A DNA stretch of 64,000 nt from Numida meleagris (taxonomy: Eukaryota > Chordata > Aves > Galliformes > Numididae). Made by a program: the position numbers and the translations under genes. The notes below the pieces were generated by a model, which made no database searches, was not told the DNA's origin, and was given only the letters and a program-made list of their open reading frames with translations. Location of the stretch: assembly GCF_002078875.1 (NCBI RefSeq), contig NC_034411.1, forward strand, positions 35,380,115 through 35,444,114. The letters are read 5' to 3'. This document shows, piece by piece, positions 26,001-35,200 of this stretch (positions within the stretch are counted from its first letter, which is position 1; the number at the start of each line of letters is the position of its first letter).

Positions 26001-26238
26001 CTTGGGATTTGGCAGCCCCATCATGCCAGCTCAGCCGAAGCAGAAGTCCAGTCCTGTTTCCCAGAGTGCCCGTCCCCAGGTGCAGCCAAACTGCCAGCCC
26101 GAGGCACGGGCTCCCCGCCCCGCTGCCGGCCCTGTTGCAGCTGAATTGGGGACCGCTGAATCTGAGCCAGATTTCAGCATGCATTTCAATAGGTTTAACC
26201 CAGACGGCGAAGAGGAAGATGCCACTCTGCGTGAATGA
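3215..26238 (+). CDS. CEP170: CEP170, C-terminal half: join of eight coding exons (5' part outside window)
   Basis: Centrosomal protein of 170 kDa, a subdistal-appendage protein of the mother centriole that also associates with spindle microtubules; vertebrate CEP170 is a PLK1 substrate (family knowledge). Join: 3215-5020, 10532-10766, 13265-13412, 14819-14986, 15260-15348, 22600-22693, 24266-24317, 25952-26238. Total 2879 nt, about 959 codons including the TGA. Every junction is GT-AG and keeps one open frame. Recognition rests on long stretches that match CEP170 from memory, such as [52 protein letters not shown] and [13 protein letters not shown] at the C-terminus. The N-terminal FHA domain must be encoded upstream of the window. 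The protein here is rich in Ser, Lys and Glu, largely disordered by composition, with a conserved helical C-terminal region. The paralogue CEP170B is less likely because the C-terminal residues follow CEP170. Confidence 0.95.
5057..5098. repeat. (TA)n(TG)n microsatellite
   Basis: An alternating TA tract passes directly into a TG tract just inside the donor side of the intron, starting about 37 nt after the splice site. Confidence 0.9.
5285..5314. repeat. (GT)n(AT)n microsatellite
   Basis: A GT tract passes into a TA tract, the mirror order of the tract 200 bp upstream. Probably polymorphic. Confidence 0.9.
8891..8941 (+). CDS. CEP170: Candidate CEP170 cassette exon (51 nt, phase 1-1)
   Basis: Acceptor ...TTTTGTACACAG at 8890; donor G|GTAGAG at 8941/8942. 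The preceding exon ends in phase 1 (G) and the following exon starts with TA. This segment starts with AG and ends with G, so it inserts exactly 17 codons without disturbing the frame. The added peptide is acidic and proline-rich ([17 protein letters not shown]). The polypyrimidine tract is weak and interrupted by A, as in many regulated exons. I do not recall it from the canonical human protein. It could be a tissue-specific exon, a lineage-specific one, or chance. Confidence is moderate because frame, phase, both splice sites and a protein-like composition agree. Confidence 0.6.
9465..9488. repeat. Perfect 9-bp inverted repeat
   Basis: GCTTATGAC, 6-nt loop, GTCATAAGC. Intronic, of unknown significance. 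Confidence 0.6.
10532..10766 (+). CDS. CEP170: CEP170 coding exon (235 nt)
   Basis: Acceptor AATTTAG at 10531, donor AAG|GTTGGT at 10766/10767. The exon completes the split Val codon (G|TA), then reads [19 protein letters not shown] and on through SPALKTTRL and [22 protein letters not shown], ending with two bases of an Arg codon. A second AG four bases downstream (10534-10535) would break the frame, which fixes the acceptor at 10531. The end of the exon starts the conserved helical C-terminal segment. Confidence 0.94.
10767..13264 (+). other. CEP170 intron (2.5 kb)
   Basis: Donor GTTGGT, acceptor TACTAG. AT-rich, with T-runs near 11502-11528, an AT/GT-rich stretch at 11875-11925 that includes an imperfect inverted repeat (GTGCATATATGTGTA / TACACACATGCAC), and no recognised element. 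Confidence 0.85.
13265..13412 (+). CDS. CEP170: CEP170 coding exon (148 nt), extremely conserved
   Basis: Acceptor TTATTACTAG at 13264, donor GAG|GTAGGA at 13412/13413. Its first base completes the Arg codon and it ends on a full Glu codon. It encodes [19 protein letters not shown] followed by a Ser/Thr/Ala-rich stretch ending in AIDTREE. As far as I recall the human sequence, this segment is identical, which makes it one of the most constrained parts of the protein. Confidence 0.95.
13413..14818 (+). other. CEP170 intron (1.4 kb)
   Basis: Donor GTAGGA, acceptor CTCCAG, phase 0. AT-rich and nothing else recognised. Confidence 0.85.
14819..14986 (+). CDS. CEP170: CEP170 coding exon (168 nt, 56 codons)
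   Basis: Acceptor CTCTCCAG at 14818, donor GAA|GTGAGT at 14986/14987; phase 0 at both ends, so skipping would keep the frame. It encodes [20 protein letters not shown], then a variable Pro/Asp-rich linker that differs from mammals, then [12 protein letters not shown]. Confidence 0.95.
15260..15348 (+). CDS. CEP170: CEP170 coding exon (89 nt)
   Basis: Acceptor CTTACTTCAG at 15259, donor CAG|GTGGGT at 15348/15349. It starts in phase 0 ([20 protein letters not shown]) and ends with two bases of an Arg codon after DKTAGKI. It belongs to the helical C-terminal region. Only 273 nt of intron separate it from the preceding exon, while 7.25 kb follow it. Confidence 0.95.
15611..16215 (-). mobile_element. 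CR1 LINE 3' fragment
   Basis: The left end carries ATAGAATCATAGAATCAT, the reverse complement of the CR1 3' terminal repeat. The minus strand encodes the end of the CR1 reverse-transcriptase ORF (15707-15898: [10 protein letters not shown], then [18 protein letters not shown]) and, 3' to 5' further right, the segment [18 protein letters not shown] (within 15940-16263). The pieces are in different frames, so the copy is dead. 5'-truncated, as is usual for CR1. Confidence 0.95.
17519..18113 (+). mobile_element. Avian ERV-type LTR, probably solo (copy 1)
   Basis: Landmarks of a common avian endogenous-retrovirus LTR appear in order: GATTTCAGCTGGGACAG near the 5' end, GTAGTTGTTGCTGAGCAGTG, GACAGCTGACCAAATTGATG, TTCCATACCATATGACATCA, GTGGTGAGCAATTGTGCTGT, and CCCCATCCCACTGG with GGGGAGTGAGTGAATGGC near the 3' end. 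No gag, pol or env sequence adjoins it, so it looks like a solo LTR. The boundaries are approximate and no target duplication was found. A stretch just upstream (17438-17518) may belong to another copy. Family assignment is from memory. Confidence 0.75.
19790..20325 (+). repeat. CR1-tailed composite repeat, copy 1
   Basis: Nearly the same roughly 450-bp sequence occurs at 31679-32200 in the same orientation. Shared landmarks include CTGCCCAGAGCT, CAGCCCAGCTCTGTGTGAGA, AGTGCCCTTCGACTGA, TGGTGGGCTGCCTTAGGC, TCTGTGAGCCTGCCTCTGCA and GAACACTGCTGGTCCTGTGT. This copy has about 40 extra bases near 19829-19868. After GTGTGGAGCCAG its tail is degraded, ending TCTCTGATTCTCTGATC. The body is not recognised; the GTGTGGAGCCAG junction is where a CR1 3' end begins in copy 2. 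Confidence 0.75.
22600..22693 (+). CDS. CEP170: CEP170 coding exon (94 nt)
   Basis: Acceptor CCTTCTTTTAG at 22599, donor ATG|GTATGA at 22693/22694. Its first base completes the split Arg codon, then it reads [20 protein letters not shown] and [11 protein letters not shown], matching CEP170. It ends on a complete codon. The donor is weaker than average (GTATGA). Confidence 0.94.
22694..24265 (+). other. CEP170 intron (1.6 kb)
   Basis: Donor GTATGA, acceptor TCCTAG. AT-rich, with A- and T-runs at 23328-23380. It contains the minus-strand coding-like stretch listed next. Confidence 0.85.
23473..24111 (-). pseudogene. Coding-like minus-strand stretch, possible retrocopy remnant (unidentified)
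   Basis: Two minus-strand reading frames lie end to end: 23854-24111 (85 codons, containing [20 protein letters not shown]) and 23473-23736 (87 codons, containing [19 protein letters not shown] and [19 protein letters not shown]). Their composition is more protein-like than most chance frames here, with few low-complexity runs. The second ends with a TAA overlapping an AATAAA. I recognise no family and see no A-tail or target duplication, so this is a weak call; chance is a real alternative. Confidence 0.2.
24266..24317 (+). CDS. CEP170: CEP170 coding exon (52 nt)
   Basis: Acceptor TTTCTTTCCTAG at 24265, donor AAG|GTACAG at 24317/24318. It encodes [17 protein letters not shown] and leaves one base (G) of the next codon. 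A short amphipathic, coiled-coil-like helix. Confidence 0.94.
25027..25205 (+). mobile_element. CR1 LINE fragment (+ orientation)
   Basis: GAGGCACTGATCTCTTCTCC, AGGGGAGGTTCAGACTGGGC and CACTGGAACAAGCTTCCTAG match the end of the CR1 reverse-transcriptase ORF. Both ends are truncated, with no terminal ATTCTATG repeat. Confidence 0.8.
25342..25761 (-). mobile_element. LINE ORF1-like SGNH/esterase domain frame (139 codons open)
   Basis: The minus-strand product contains [15 protein letters not shown] near residue 27, the VGTND-like block of SGNH hydrolases, with one change (T for N). It continues with [38 protein letters not shown] and [17 protein letters not shown], carrying the DxxH-type motif, and ends LIRTALN. 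This arrangement is the esterase domain of ORF1 in CR1/L3-type LINEs (family knowledge). It is open without stops for 139 codons but lacks the Ser-bearing first block of a whole enzyme, and no reverse transcriptase follows in the same orientation. A transposon fragment, not a host gene. Confidence 0.7.
25952..26238 (+). CDS. CEP170: CEP170 terminal coding exon with stop
   Basis: Acceptor TGACTGCTTAG at 25951. The exon completes the split Ala codon and reads [19 protein letters not shown], then a Pro/Ala/Gln-rich variable stretch, then the conserved C-terminus [17 protein letters not shown] ending in ATLRE before TGA at 26236-26238. The middle is markedly richer in G+C than the flanking introns. 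The ATG at 25909 lies in intron and is not used. Confidence 0.95.
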
Positions 26239-26354
26239 CATCTCACTGTTGGTACCAACACCCTTCACGTGGAATGTTTAGAAATAATGGAAAGATTATA
26301 ATATTGGTTTTATAATTAAAAAAAAAAAAAGGCTTGGTCAAACAGCAGTTGTTT

Positions 26355-26360
26355 AATAAA
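26355..26360 (+). promoter_or_regulatory. Proximal poly(A) signal AATAAA
   Basis: A canonical hexamer 117 nt after the stop codon, followed by T/GT-rich sequence (TTTTCTTTAACTGTGATTC). It would give a very short 3' UTR. Strength is inferred from motif and context only. Confidence 0.5.
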
Positions 26361-27756
26361 ACCAGTTTTCTTTAACTGTGATTCTTTGCTTGTCACACAA
26401 ATCCTTTTCAAATCATAAGGACATGCATAGATCCAAGTGTAGGAAAGCAGATTGTGGCAGATTTGCCCTTTGTGGTTGTGCGCTTTGCAAAGAAATTATT
26501 ATATTGGCAGTTTTCACTTAACAGATTTCTTTCTTTTTAAAAGCCATGCGAGCAGTCTAACATTTAATGTTACTGAAACCCCAAATCTCTTTGCCAAGCT
26601 GCTCTATTTAATGGACCTCCTCCTCTAAAGTTTGTACAGAACTATTGAACAGTTGCATTCGATTCTGATTTAAATGATTTATATAGGAAACATTATCTTT
26701 GGCTACAATGACACGTTACTGCAAAAGGTAAGACGGATTTCAGAAAGCATTTGTTCTTGTGTGCCGAGAATCTCAAACAGTTCTGTGTTTTGTATAACCT
26801 TGTTGCTGCGTAAATTGTCTTGGGGTTTACAAACTTCACGTATTATGTTTGCACTAAGATTTGCTGGGAGTGGTAGGTGAACATATCGATATCATTAAAG
26901 AGCAAACAGTGTTTTGGTGTACATAGAAAACTGGTAATACCATAGTTGTATTAACACTGCAGTGTTTTAATCTGCTTTCTGAAAGGATTATTTGGCACTT
27001 TTTGATCTTCAAATGTCTTTTTGTTGTTCATAAAAGTAGAAGTATCTTATATCTAATTTCTGCCCAAACGTTTGTTGAAACTAGAAAACGAATGTAAACA
27101 TACAGAGACGTGGGACATTTTAAAGCATACTGAGGCAAATGGGCTCTCACAAATTCAAATGCAACGTAAGCTTCTGAAAAAAATTACTGTTCCTTAGAAT
27201 GATCATGAGATGTAAAATTTTCTTTAGGGTCTTGGACGTAGAATTGTCATAATTTGCTTCATCAGTAGATGCACTCCCAAGCAAATGATTTTAATTTGCT
27301 TCTGTATATTTTCCTGTAGTCCTACTAGTAAAACTGTCTCTGTCTTACATATTTAAAAGGATTCTGGAAGAAGACTGCTAACAAAGACATTTTGCTTACA
27401 CCACTGAAAAGCAAGTCTATTTAAAGTTTCCTATATAAGCCTATTTTCCTTATAAGTTGTCCCAGTAACTTAACATTTGAAAATAATAATAAAAATAAAA
27501 GTAAATTACTTTGTATTTCCAGAACACTGTAATTTGGAGGAATGTTATTTCTGTTAGATGTAACTAATAGACTGGAATTTTCCTATGTTTGCATCGGTCT
27601 CTATATATTAAGGTTAAAGATACAGTTTTGCAGCTTTTATGAAATGGTCTTTAATATTTCAGCAATAATCCTATATGACATTTGTTTAAAAAACCTACTT
27701 TCTGTACACTTTTAAATTGTACAGGCTTTCAGAAGTCAGTAAAAGTTGGACCAGTT

Positions 27757-27762
27757 AATAAA
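27757..27762 (+). promoter_or_regulatory. Internal poly(A) signal AATAAA
   Basis: Canonical hexamer about 1.5 kb into the 3' UTR, followed within 20 nt by a T-run. Two further AATAAA copies in A-rich sequence at 27488-27499 are weaker candidates. Confidence 0.4.
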
Positions 27763-28289
27763 AACGCAAAAACTTTTTTTGTAGAGATGTAAAAACAAAA
27801 CCACTAATCTGTTGTATAATGGATTTCATATTTTCTTTAAAAAATAATTAAAAGCAAACAGCCTTCACGTATGACTCAGTATGCTCTACTCCAGCTAACT
27901 GTGGAAGCCTGAACTACGCTAGTTTACAGAGGCTACAAGAAAAGTTTTAGAAGGTGCAGAAGGGCAAAAACAAATAGAAACTAGAGCTAGGTATTGAAAC
28001 AGAGTGTACCAAACCATCACCATAATTCCTTCTTTTGTTTAATGCTTGGGAACATTAATTTTTCTGCAGACTCAAGTGGAAAGTAGGAGATGGCGAAGAT
28101 GGCTTGGAGGTGCAGGCTCTTCATGCAAGATTCTGTTTGTGTTCTTTCAGGCGTTTATACCTTTCTGTTCTGTAATAAGCATTTTGCATTACTATGTTCT
28201 TATTTTATATGAACATGTTCTCCTTATTTATTTTTGTTACATTTATTATGTATGTTATTTTGTTATATGCATTTACAACTCCATTTTTA

Positions 28290-28299
28290 AATAAATAAA
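28290..28299 (+). promoter_or_regulatory. Distal tandem poly(A) signal AATAAATAAA
   Basis: Two overlapping AATAAA hexamers (28290-28295 and 28294-28299) followed by a GTGTTTCTGG stretch and then TGTGTAAATATGT. This is the best candidate for the main 3' end of CEP170. Confidence 0.6.
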
Positions 28300-28320
28300 G
28301 TGTTTCTGGAACTTTAAAAA

Positions 28321-31300
28321 TGTGTAAATATGTAATTTGGAGCTCGGAACTTCACACGGTCTTCCTGCATTCTGCTCTACCTTTACTGAAATAGGAAATG
28401 GCATTTTGCATAAACATCTCTTCTTCCAGAAAGGTTGCATTACTGCCACCACTGCTTCGTTTAATCTGTGCTGACAGTGCTGGTTCACTTTCCTATGCTG
28501 GAGTTCATTTCCACATTTGAATTGATACTTGTGTGCAAAACTAGAAGCAAAAATAATCCTGAGTTTTAGTCACCATATAGTGATTGTTTCCCCTTTGTGG
28601 AATGAAAATAAAGGAGTTTTAATGTACCTGCCAGGTGCAACATTTGATGTTTTCCAGACTGCTTTCCTTGGGCTTCCTATGTTGGAAAACTTTATTGAGC
28701 ATTCTGATTTGGCTCTGGATTGTTACCTTTTTTTTTTTTTTCTTCTCTTGTCCCAGCTTGGACATCATATGAACTTTTCTGGAGGCCATTGCATTTCCTC
28801 TTCGGTAGTTAGCTTTGTGCAAGAAGAAAACTAAGAGATTAGTATTAAGTTCCAGAATTCATTGCCAGCTTGCATCTGTCAGAGTTATCGAGCTTTGCTT
28901 TGACTTGGCAGTGGTGAGCTGTGGTCTTTGCTCACCTCTTTCTCCTTTTTGCCCTCAGTTTGATGTCACCAAGCCTGTACTGGTGGCACACTCAATAGCA
29001 CTCAGCTGTATGGAAGCAGGAGAGTTTTACCGATGTTCATGGATGCACAGTTGGTTTAGTGAGACTTGAACAAATGAGAAGGGCTTTCCAGATGCTCATG
29101 ATTTTTTCATGTTCCCTCACTTCATCTACTGCTATTCACATTTCCTCTCTTCTTGCCAGCTTCCCTTATTTTTGCCCCTACTTTGCAAAAGTAAGGGAAA
29201 TGCACTTATAGGCTAATACATTCAAGCAGTCCTCATTTGCTCAAGCATTAGTAGTGAGTTATTTCTTTTCCTTGTTGCATTTTCATCTATCTGCCATACT
29301 TTGGGCAAAGGTTACGCAGAAAGGCATTCAGAACTCCTTGGGCAATCAGCTAGCTTACGCCAGACCATTCTGGTCAGCATGGCAGGTTCCTCCCTTAAGT
29401 GCCTGCACTGGTACGGCCAGTGAATACTTCTAAGGACTATCACATCTAACTGTGGCATACAGAAATGAAGCTGAGTGCAAGTTGTGTACCTGGTCTGGTA
29501 CCAGTAAGATGGTGTTTCACTGGAGCGTGTACTTTGTACCAAAATTAACAACTCCTTCGGTCTCCGAAGAGAATGATGCTTCGTACCAAAGACTGAATTT
29601 CAGGTGGGTAATGCCTGTCTAAAGGCCTTTGCAATTTTAACCAGAAAGATTTCTAGCGTAGAAAAGATCTGAAACTGCTGCTTTGAGAAGGAGTCAAGAA
29701 AAAACAAGAAGGGTGTGCAGGAACGCGTGAAGCATTCTGTGAAATGGAGTGTAAAGCAAATGGATGCCACTGCCTGGAAAGGAAAAGTCTTTTGTACTTG
29801 GTGAGAACAGCGAGGAAGAAACTTACCTTCTCACCAGTCAAGTTGCTTAGCCTCATCCTGATGAATGGCCAGATTTTAAGCAGCACGAAGATGTCGTCTT
29901 CGCTTAGATCACATCTGTCAACGCTGACAAGCTTATAGTTGTGATAGTTCAGCTGTGCTTCTTGGTTACTAAATACATCAGACAACATTGGCCTTGGCCA
30001 TAGTGCCCAAGTGCAGTTGCCATTTCAAGCTGTGCCAGCTCCTTAAGTTTGTAAGAATAATTTTTGTTCTCAACTTGGTAAGCCTTACCCATCCCTGCTC
30101 TTGCAAGTGACAACCAACAGTGGTTGGGAGCAAGGCATTTCCTTTTCAGATTCTTTTCTCAACATTCATTTAGCTTTAGAGGAGAAGACATACTTTAGTA
30201 AGCAAGTGGTTTTATACAGCCCTGGAAATACTTTAAATCAGGATAAGATAACCATAAATCTGTGTTCACAGGTCTTGATCATTAGCTGTTCCAACAAGGC
30301 CGGAGGGAATAGTGAATGAGGAGCTGGAAAAAAAACAAACCCAGTGCCCATCTCCCATGGCTAACAACTGCACAGACAGCTGCTGTTTTGTGAGCTGTGT
30401 TGACATTCTTACCGAGAAGCGCTCTTAAAAATTTGTCTTGACAGAGTATTGCAAAATGCCCTCTTTGAGGAGGCTATATTAAAATTGGAGTTCATAGTTA
30501 CTGAATATCCGCATGGGGCCATAAGGCGATATTTCCAAATGTTACACTTTAAAAAATGCTGCCACACGTGAGGACATGTATCTCACAGCAAGTTGCCTTT
30601 GTGAAGGGCATCGGGTCCCTTGGTCACCTGAGTGGTATTTTCAGTGTTGTTTCTCTCATCCCTAGAGAACCAGCATATCCACAGAGATCATTGCTGAAAT
30701 GAAAGCTGAACAATACATGGCTTTAGGAGTGAAGTGACAGGATGGGTAGGTGTTCATTTCAGGGATTAAACTATACACTCTTACTTCACAATAATGTGTA
30801 TCCTTAATGTGTTAAGTTCTGGTAGTCTGTTCCATCAGTTCCTTAGGGCTAGTATTTTTAGACCAGTTTTAAAAATTAATACATGTTTTTATAATTTATA
30901 GGCCTTTCTGTTCCTGCTGAGTAGCTAAAAGCACTGTCCGGACTACAGAGATCTTTTTCTTATATCAAAAAATAACAGTTTAGTGGCAGCATGATGCCTT
31001 TCAGGAAAACTAATTTTTCTTAACAAAAAAAAGATAAATTAATAATAAAGATCAAAACAAAAGTGCAAAGTGGGACTTCCACATTCTGTATGTCTATTCG
31101 TGCACGTGTGGGCATGTATGGAACTAGACATGAAGGACGAAGATTATATATGAATTTCTAAAAAGTTGGTGGCTAGACATACCTAAGAGCTGTTCTGCCT
31201 GCAGTAAGAAAATGGTTCTCATAAAGCTTTTCCCCATGGGGACACAGTGAGAACCAGAAGCTCTGGGAGCGCTGTGGAGCTGCTGCAGATCAATGTGGCC

Positions 31301-31678
31301 GTCTCCCTCTTGCTGGAACCTCCAGGCAGCGGGGCTGGGGCTGGGCACAGCTCATCTTACAGAGGCTGGCACTGCCTGCAGGCCTGTGGGGCACTGCTAA
31401 TGCCAAAGAGCTACGGATCATCCCTACAGTGGGGCTTCTGTCTGAGCTCTTCCAACCACTTCACAGCCATTTACTCCATTATCAAATTCCTGTGAGGAAA
31501 TAGCTTCATCTCAGTCTTACAGATGAGAAAACAGACCAAGAAAATTCTTAGTGCATTTGCAGAGCCAGTGCCTGTGTCTCTAGCTGGGTCACTTTGCTCA
31601 CTGGGCTGCAAGACTCCTTCCGGGGGCTGCCTCAGCTGGCTGCAGGCCGCACACAGTGGACTGAAGGCCGTGTAGTGT
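28321..31678. other. Intergenic, nothing recognised
   Basis: Sequence after the CEP170 3' end. No exon with convincing splice sites and no recognised repeat. A T-run at 28728-28742 and a G+C-richer patch at 31240-31480, next to the composite repeat and possibly part of it, are the only notable points. Chance frames reach about 110 codons. Confidence 0.7.
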
Positions 31679-32200
31679 GGAGCTGTGGGGGCCATGGCAA
31701 CTGAGAGGAGAGGTGTCACCCGCTGCCCAGAGCTGTACAGTGGGTCCCTGGGCACTAACGTTATGGTTCTAGGAAACATATAGGTGATCTTGAGAGCCAA
31801 GTGACATCTCAGGCAGCACCACCATACCAGCCCAGCTCTGTGTGAGAAGTGCCCTTCGACTGATGGAAAACTGTGACAAAAGGGGAACACAGCTTGTCGG
31901 TGTTCTGGTGGGCTGCCTTAGGCAAAAGGAAGATGAGAAAAAGGAGTCAGAGGATGACCGCTCTTTCAAAACTAATTCTGTGGGCCTGCACTCAATTTCT
32001 GTGAGCCTGCCTCTGCAGTAAGGAGGTAAGATTAGAAAGTGAGGCTTTGGAAGAGGCTTGTTCTTCATCAGAGGGAGAGAGGGAAACATTCTTTGTGTGG
32101 TGAATTCGTGAGAACACTGCTGGTCCTGTGTGGAGCCAGGAGATGGCCTCGATGATCCTTGCAGGTCCCTTCCAACTCCGGATAGAATGTGATTCTATGG
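31679..32200 (+). repeat. CR1-tailed composite repeat, copy 2 (with intact CR1-type 3' end)
   Basis: Same body as the copy at 19790-20325. After GTGTGGAGCCAG it continues with GAGATGGCCTCGATGATCC, TTGCAGGTCCCTTCCAACTC and GTGATTCTATGG, the standard CR1 3' terminus. The body upstream shows none of the reverse-transcriptase sequence expected for a CR1 of this length. This suggests either a non-autonomous element using a CR1 tail or a CR1 that captured unrelated sequence. Minus-strand frames through both copies have no recognisable product. Confidence 0.75.
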
Positions 32201-35200
32201 TATGTATAGTTTAATTTGAATTTATATGGTCTATGTGAGAGAAGTACTGTAATTCTCCATGCAAATTATGCAAATTTATGTGCGTATATTAAAATATGTC
32301 CTTTTTTTTAATCTCAAGATTTAATGGAGTAGTAGAGATAGTATCATAGAAATTTTCAGGCATTGATAACTGGGGCTTGAGATTTGCTGTCAGCAAAGCT
32401 CTATCAATGAGATCCGCAGAGCTGCAGCATCACTGAGGTAGCCATTTGTTTCAGTTTTCTAATATAAGAACTCTGTTCCAAAATGGAGAAAGTAGCACTG
32501 AGTGAAAAACACCCAAGCAACCGTATTTTGTTCAATTGCCCCCAAAGTAACAGCAATATATGAAAGATGACATGTTGTGCATCCACAGAGTGGGGCACAA
32601 GCCAGTCTCCCTGTAGGACTGGCTGCAGCAGGAGGGCTCTGTAGAAGGGCTCCAGCCCTGAGTCTCAGTAACCAATTGCAGCTGTATTGCTGCTGTATGT
32701 TACATATCTACAGGAGCATAGGACCAAAAAACACACACATTGTCATTTGTAGTGTATACTGCTCAAAAAAAATCTAAATACAGTCACCTTCCCATCAACT
32801 TTTCAAGAAAAAGGAAAAATGCAGCAATGTACTGCATTGAGCATGTGATCACTTCTGGAACAAAAAAATATCTGAAGAACCTAAGATTTTGTAGTTCGAC
32901 TGCTGTTGATCAGGAGTTCCACTATTGAAGTTGTCTTGTCTTGAGAGGTCACATCTCCCCTTAAGTCTGGGGGAAAAATAACCAAGTTTCCTGATTTCTT
33001 CTGGATGGCTACCACCAAATTATATGAAGTTAATGGCCAATCAGAAAGGAATGTGGCTGAGGCTTCCATTTTACTCAGGAGACTGGAAGGACAGAGCTAA
33101 GTGGATGATCCCATGTTCTGTATGATATATATTTGCATCTCTTTCAGAGGAGAAATGAGAAGCAGAAGGGCCCGTGACCATTTCAAGGTGGTCAAGTTAT
33201 GCTTGGCACTCCAGGCTCTGGCTGTGCCCACACTGGCTCTCTGCTTCTCTCCTGTGATGACAATTTCAGCAAAAAATGTACTAGATTTTTCCCACTGATA
33301 GAAGCCTCAGCACTGAGCTCTGAGAAGTGAAGGATAAAGACAAAGCAGTGCAGAGCAGCAGAGCTTCTGAGGAAAGGGGTTGGGATCTGGTACTGCTGAG
33401 CCAAGGTGGAACAAATAACGCGTGGACTCAATGGAATAAAAAAAAAATGCATTACAGTCAGGGTCAGAAATTCCTCAAGTAAATCAGATGAGAGAAAAAA
33501 AAAATGAGGGAAGAAAAAAGAAACTTCCCAGAAAGCAATTTTTAAAAGATTTCCATATCCTGGAAATATGTGGGGTAAATAAAATGTTGATTGGACCAAT
33601 CTCTACCAAATATTTGTATAAACCTGTGAAACCAGCTACAGCTTTCCCAGTCTGAACTTTAATAACTACTGAATCACATTGCAAAGAAATTCAAAGTGTT
33701 GAAATTTTCTGTGGAGGCTGATTGCCTGGGTGGAAAGTCAGGCTGTGCTGCGGAGGCTCTCCTCCCCCAGGAGAAGATGGGTAAGAGGGCATTTGGCACT
33801 TTTCTCACACATTAATTCTCTAATCAGGAGCACTGAGGACTGTGGGAGCTGACGGTTGGCAGAGCTGTTCCCACAGCCCAGCAGACATCAAGGCCACGGC
33901 AGAGGCAGCCTCATGGCTGTGAGTACATCACTGTTGGGCAGGGACACAAGTCCAGGACACACAGAAGAGTGGAATGTCAACAGGGCTCTGGAAATGAGTG
34001 AGTGCTCCTCTATGCCTCATCTACAGGATAAAAACAGGTGTAGGAATTCCTCATTACACTTTGAACACTTTTGAAAGCTTCAGTAAATGATTACATCTGT
34101 TTCCTAGAATGAGTGAGATTCAGCAATGCACAAATGAGGCCAGATGTTCGGCTCAATGATAGAACCGTGAGGTGATGGTTCTTAAACAAGGTTGCTTGAA
34201 GCAACTGAAAAAATGCCTCAAGGGTCTTTGTGCAATCCCTGGAGCTGGTTCAAAAACATGGAAGGGGGGGGAAGGGCCATTGCTACACTGAGATGCCAGA
34301 AACAGTCGTGTGCTGTTGCTTAGTTTGGAGTATTATAAAATAAAGGCATTTTGACAGCTGAATAAGATCCAGAAAAATAGGATCAGGAAAGATAAGGGTT
34401 TGATTCAGGCACAGAAGTTTTTACCCAGATGAACAAATAATGCTGAAGGATGGAGAAGCCAGGATGCCTTTGCTTGGAGTCAAACAGGAGAAAAAACTGT
34501 GAAATCAGGATAGTAAAAGTCATATAGCTGCACTTTGGGTGAGACATCTTACTGACTGAGTTGGCAGAGCACTAAAACAGGGAAAGATTTGTTTATGGGG
34601 AATGACTGGAGAAAAAATAATGGAAATGTATCTTGAATATTCCCTGCACTGAAATCACTCTTTATATGTGTGGTCCAGGCAAAATTCATTTTAATCCTCG
34701 AATTTAATATCCTTCTACGTTTCAAAGTTTCTCAAGATTAAAAGAAAAATGTTATCATGTCAGAGCTATAATTTGAATAATTCTGGTTAAAGACCCTTGT
34801 AAAGATGCAGGTAGGAGATGGATCATTTTGTTCACTTAAACGTATGATCTCTGAGGGCTTAAAGCTTCGTGTTGCAGCTCTGTGCAGTACCTTCTCTCTT
34901 CTCCTGATGCATTTAAGTATTTAAACATTTCGCACGAAGTGTTTTGAAGCACCCACCAACACAGCAGCCCTGGGCTTTGGCCACTGAGCAGCATTGCCTT
35001 TCACACTCACCATTCAGGGACATCATGCTTGGTTTTCCTGTGACAGGTTCCATAGCCGTGCTGCTTGGGGACACCAAGCTGCAGCCTCAGGAGGGCATCA
35101 GCAAAGGAATCACTGAGGTGTGTAGAGAAACCAATGGGAGCACAGCATTCTGTTTCCAGAAGTGCTTATGTGAGTGACGGCTGCTCATCGCTTCCTCACA

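Larger units (their letters stand above)
26239..28320 (+). other. CEP170: CEP170 3' UTR (approximate end)
   Basis: About 2.1 kb of AT-rich sequence follows the stop codon without an intervening CR1 or LTR. It ends just after a tandem AATAAATAAA at 28290-28299 that is followed by a GT-rich stretch. An A-rich run at 26316-26330 and several internal AATAAA motifs suggest alternative shorter ends. The exact cleavage sites cannot be fixed from sequence alone. Confidence 0.7.

Noticed and set aside
25948..26281. Other-frame and antisense ORFs over the terminal CEP170 exon
   Set aside because: Shadows of the real frame, which is fixed by the conserved C-terminus.
31471..32089. Minus-strand frames of 106-139 codons over the composite repeat
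   Set aside because: Parallel frames occur in the other repeat copy, but they start and stop differently and show no domain; treated as repeat sequence.
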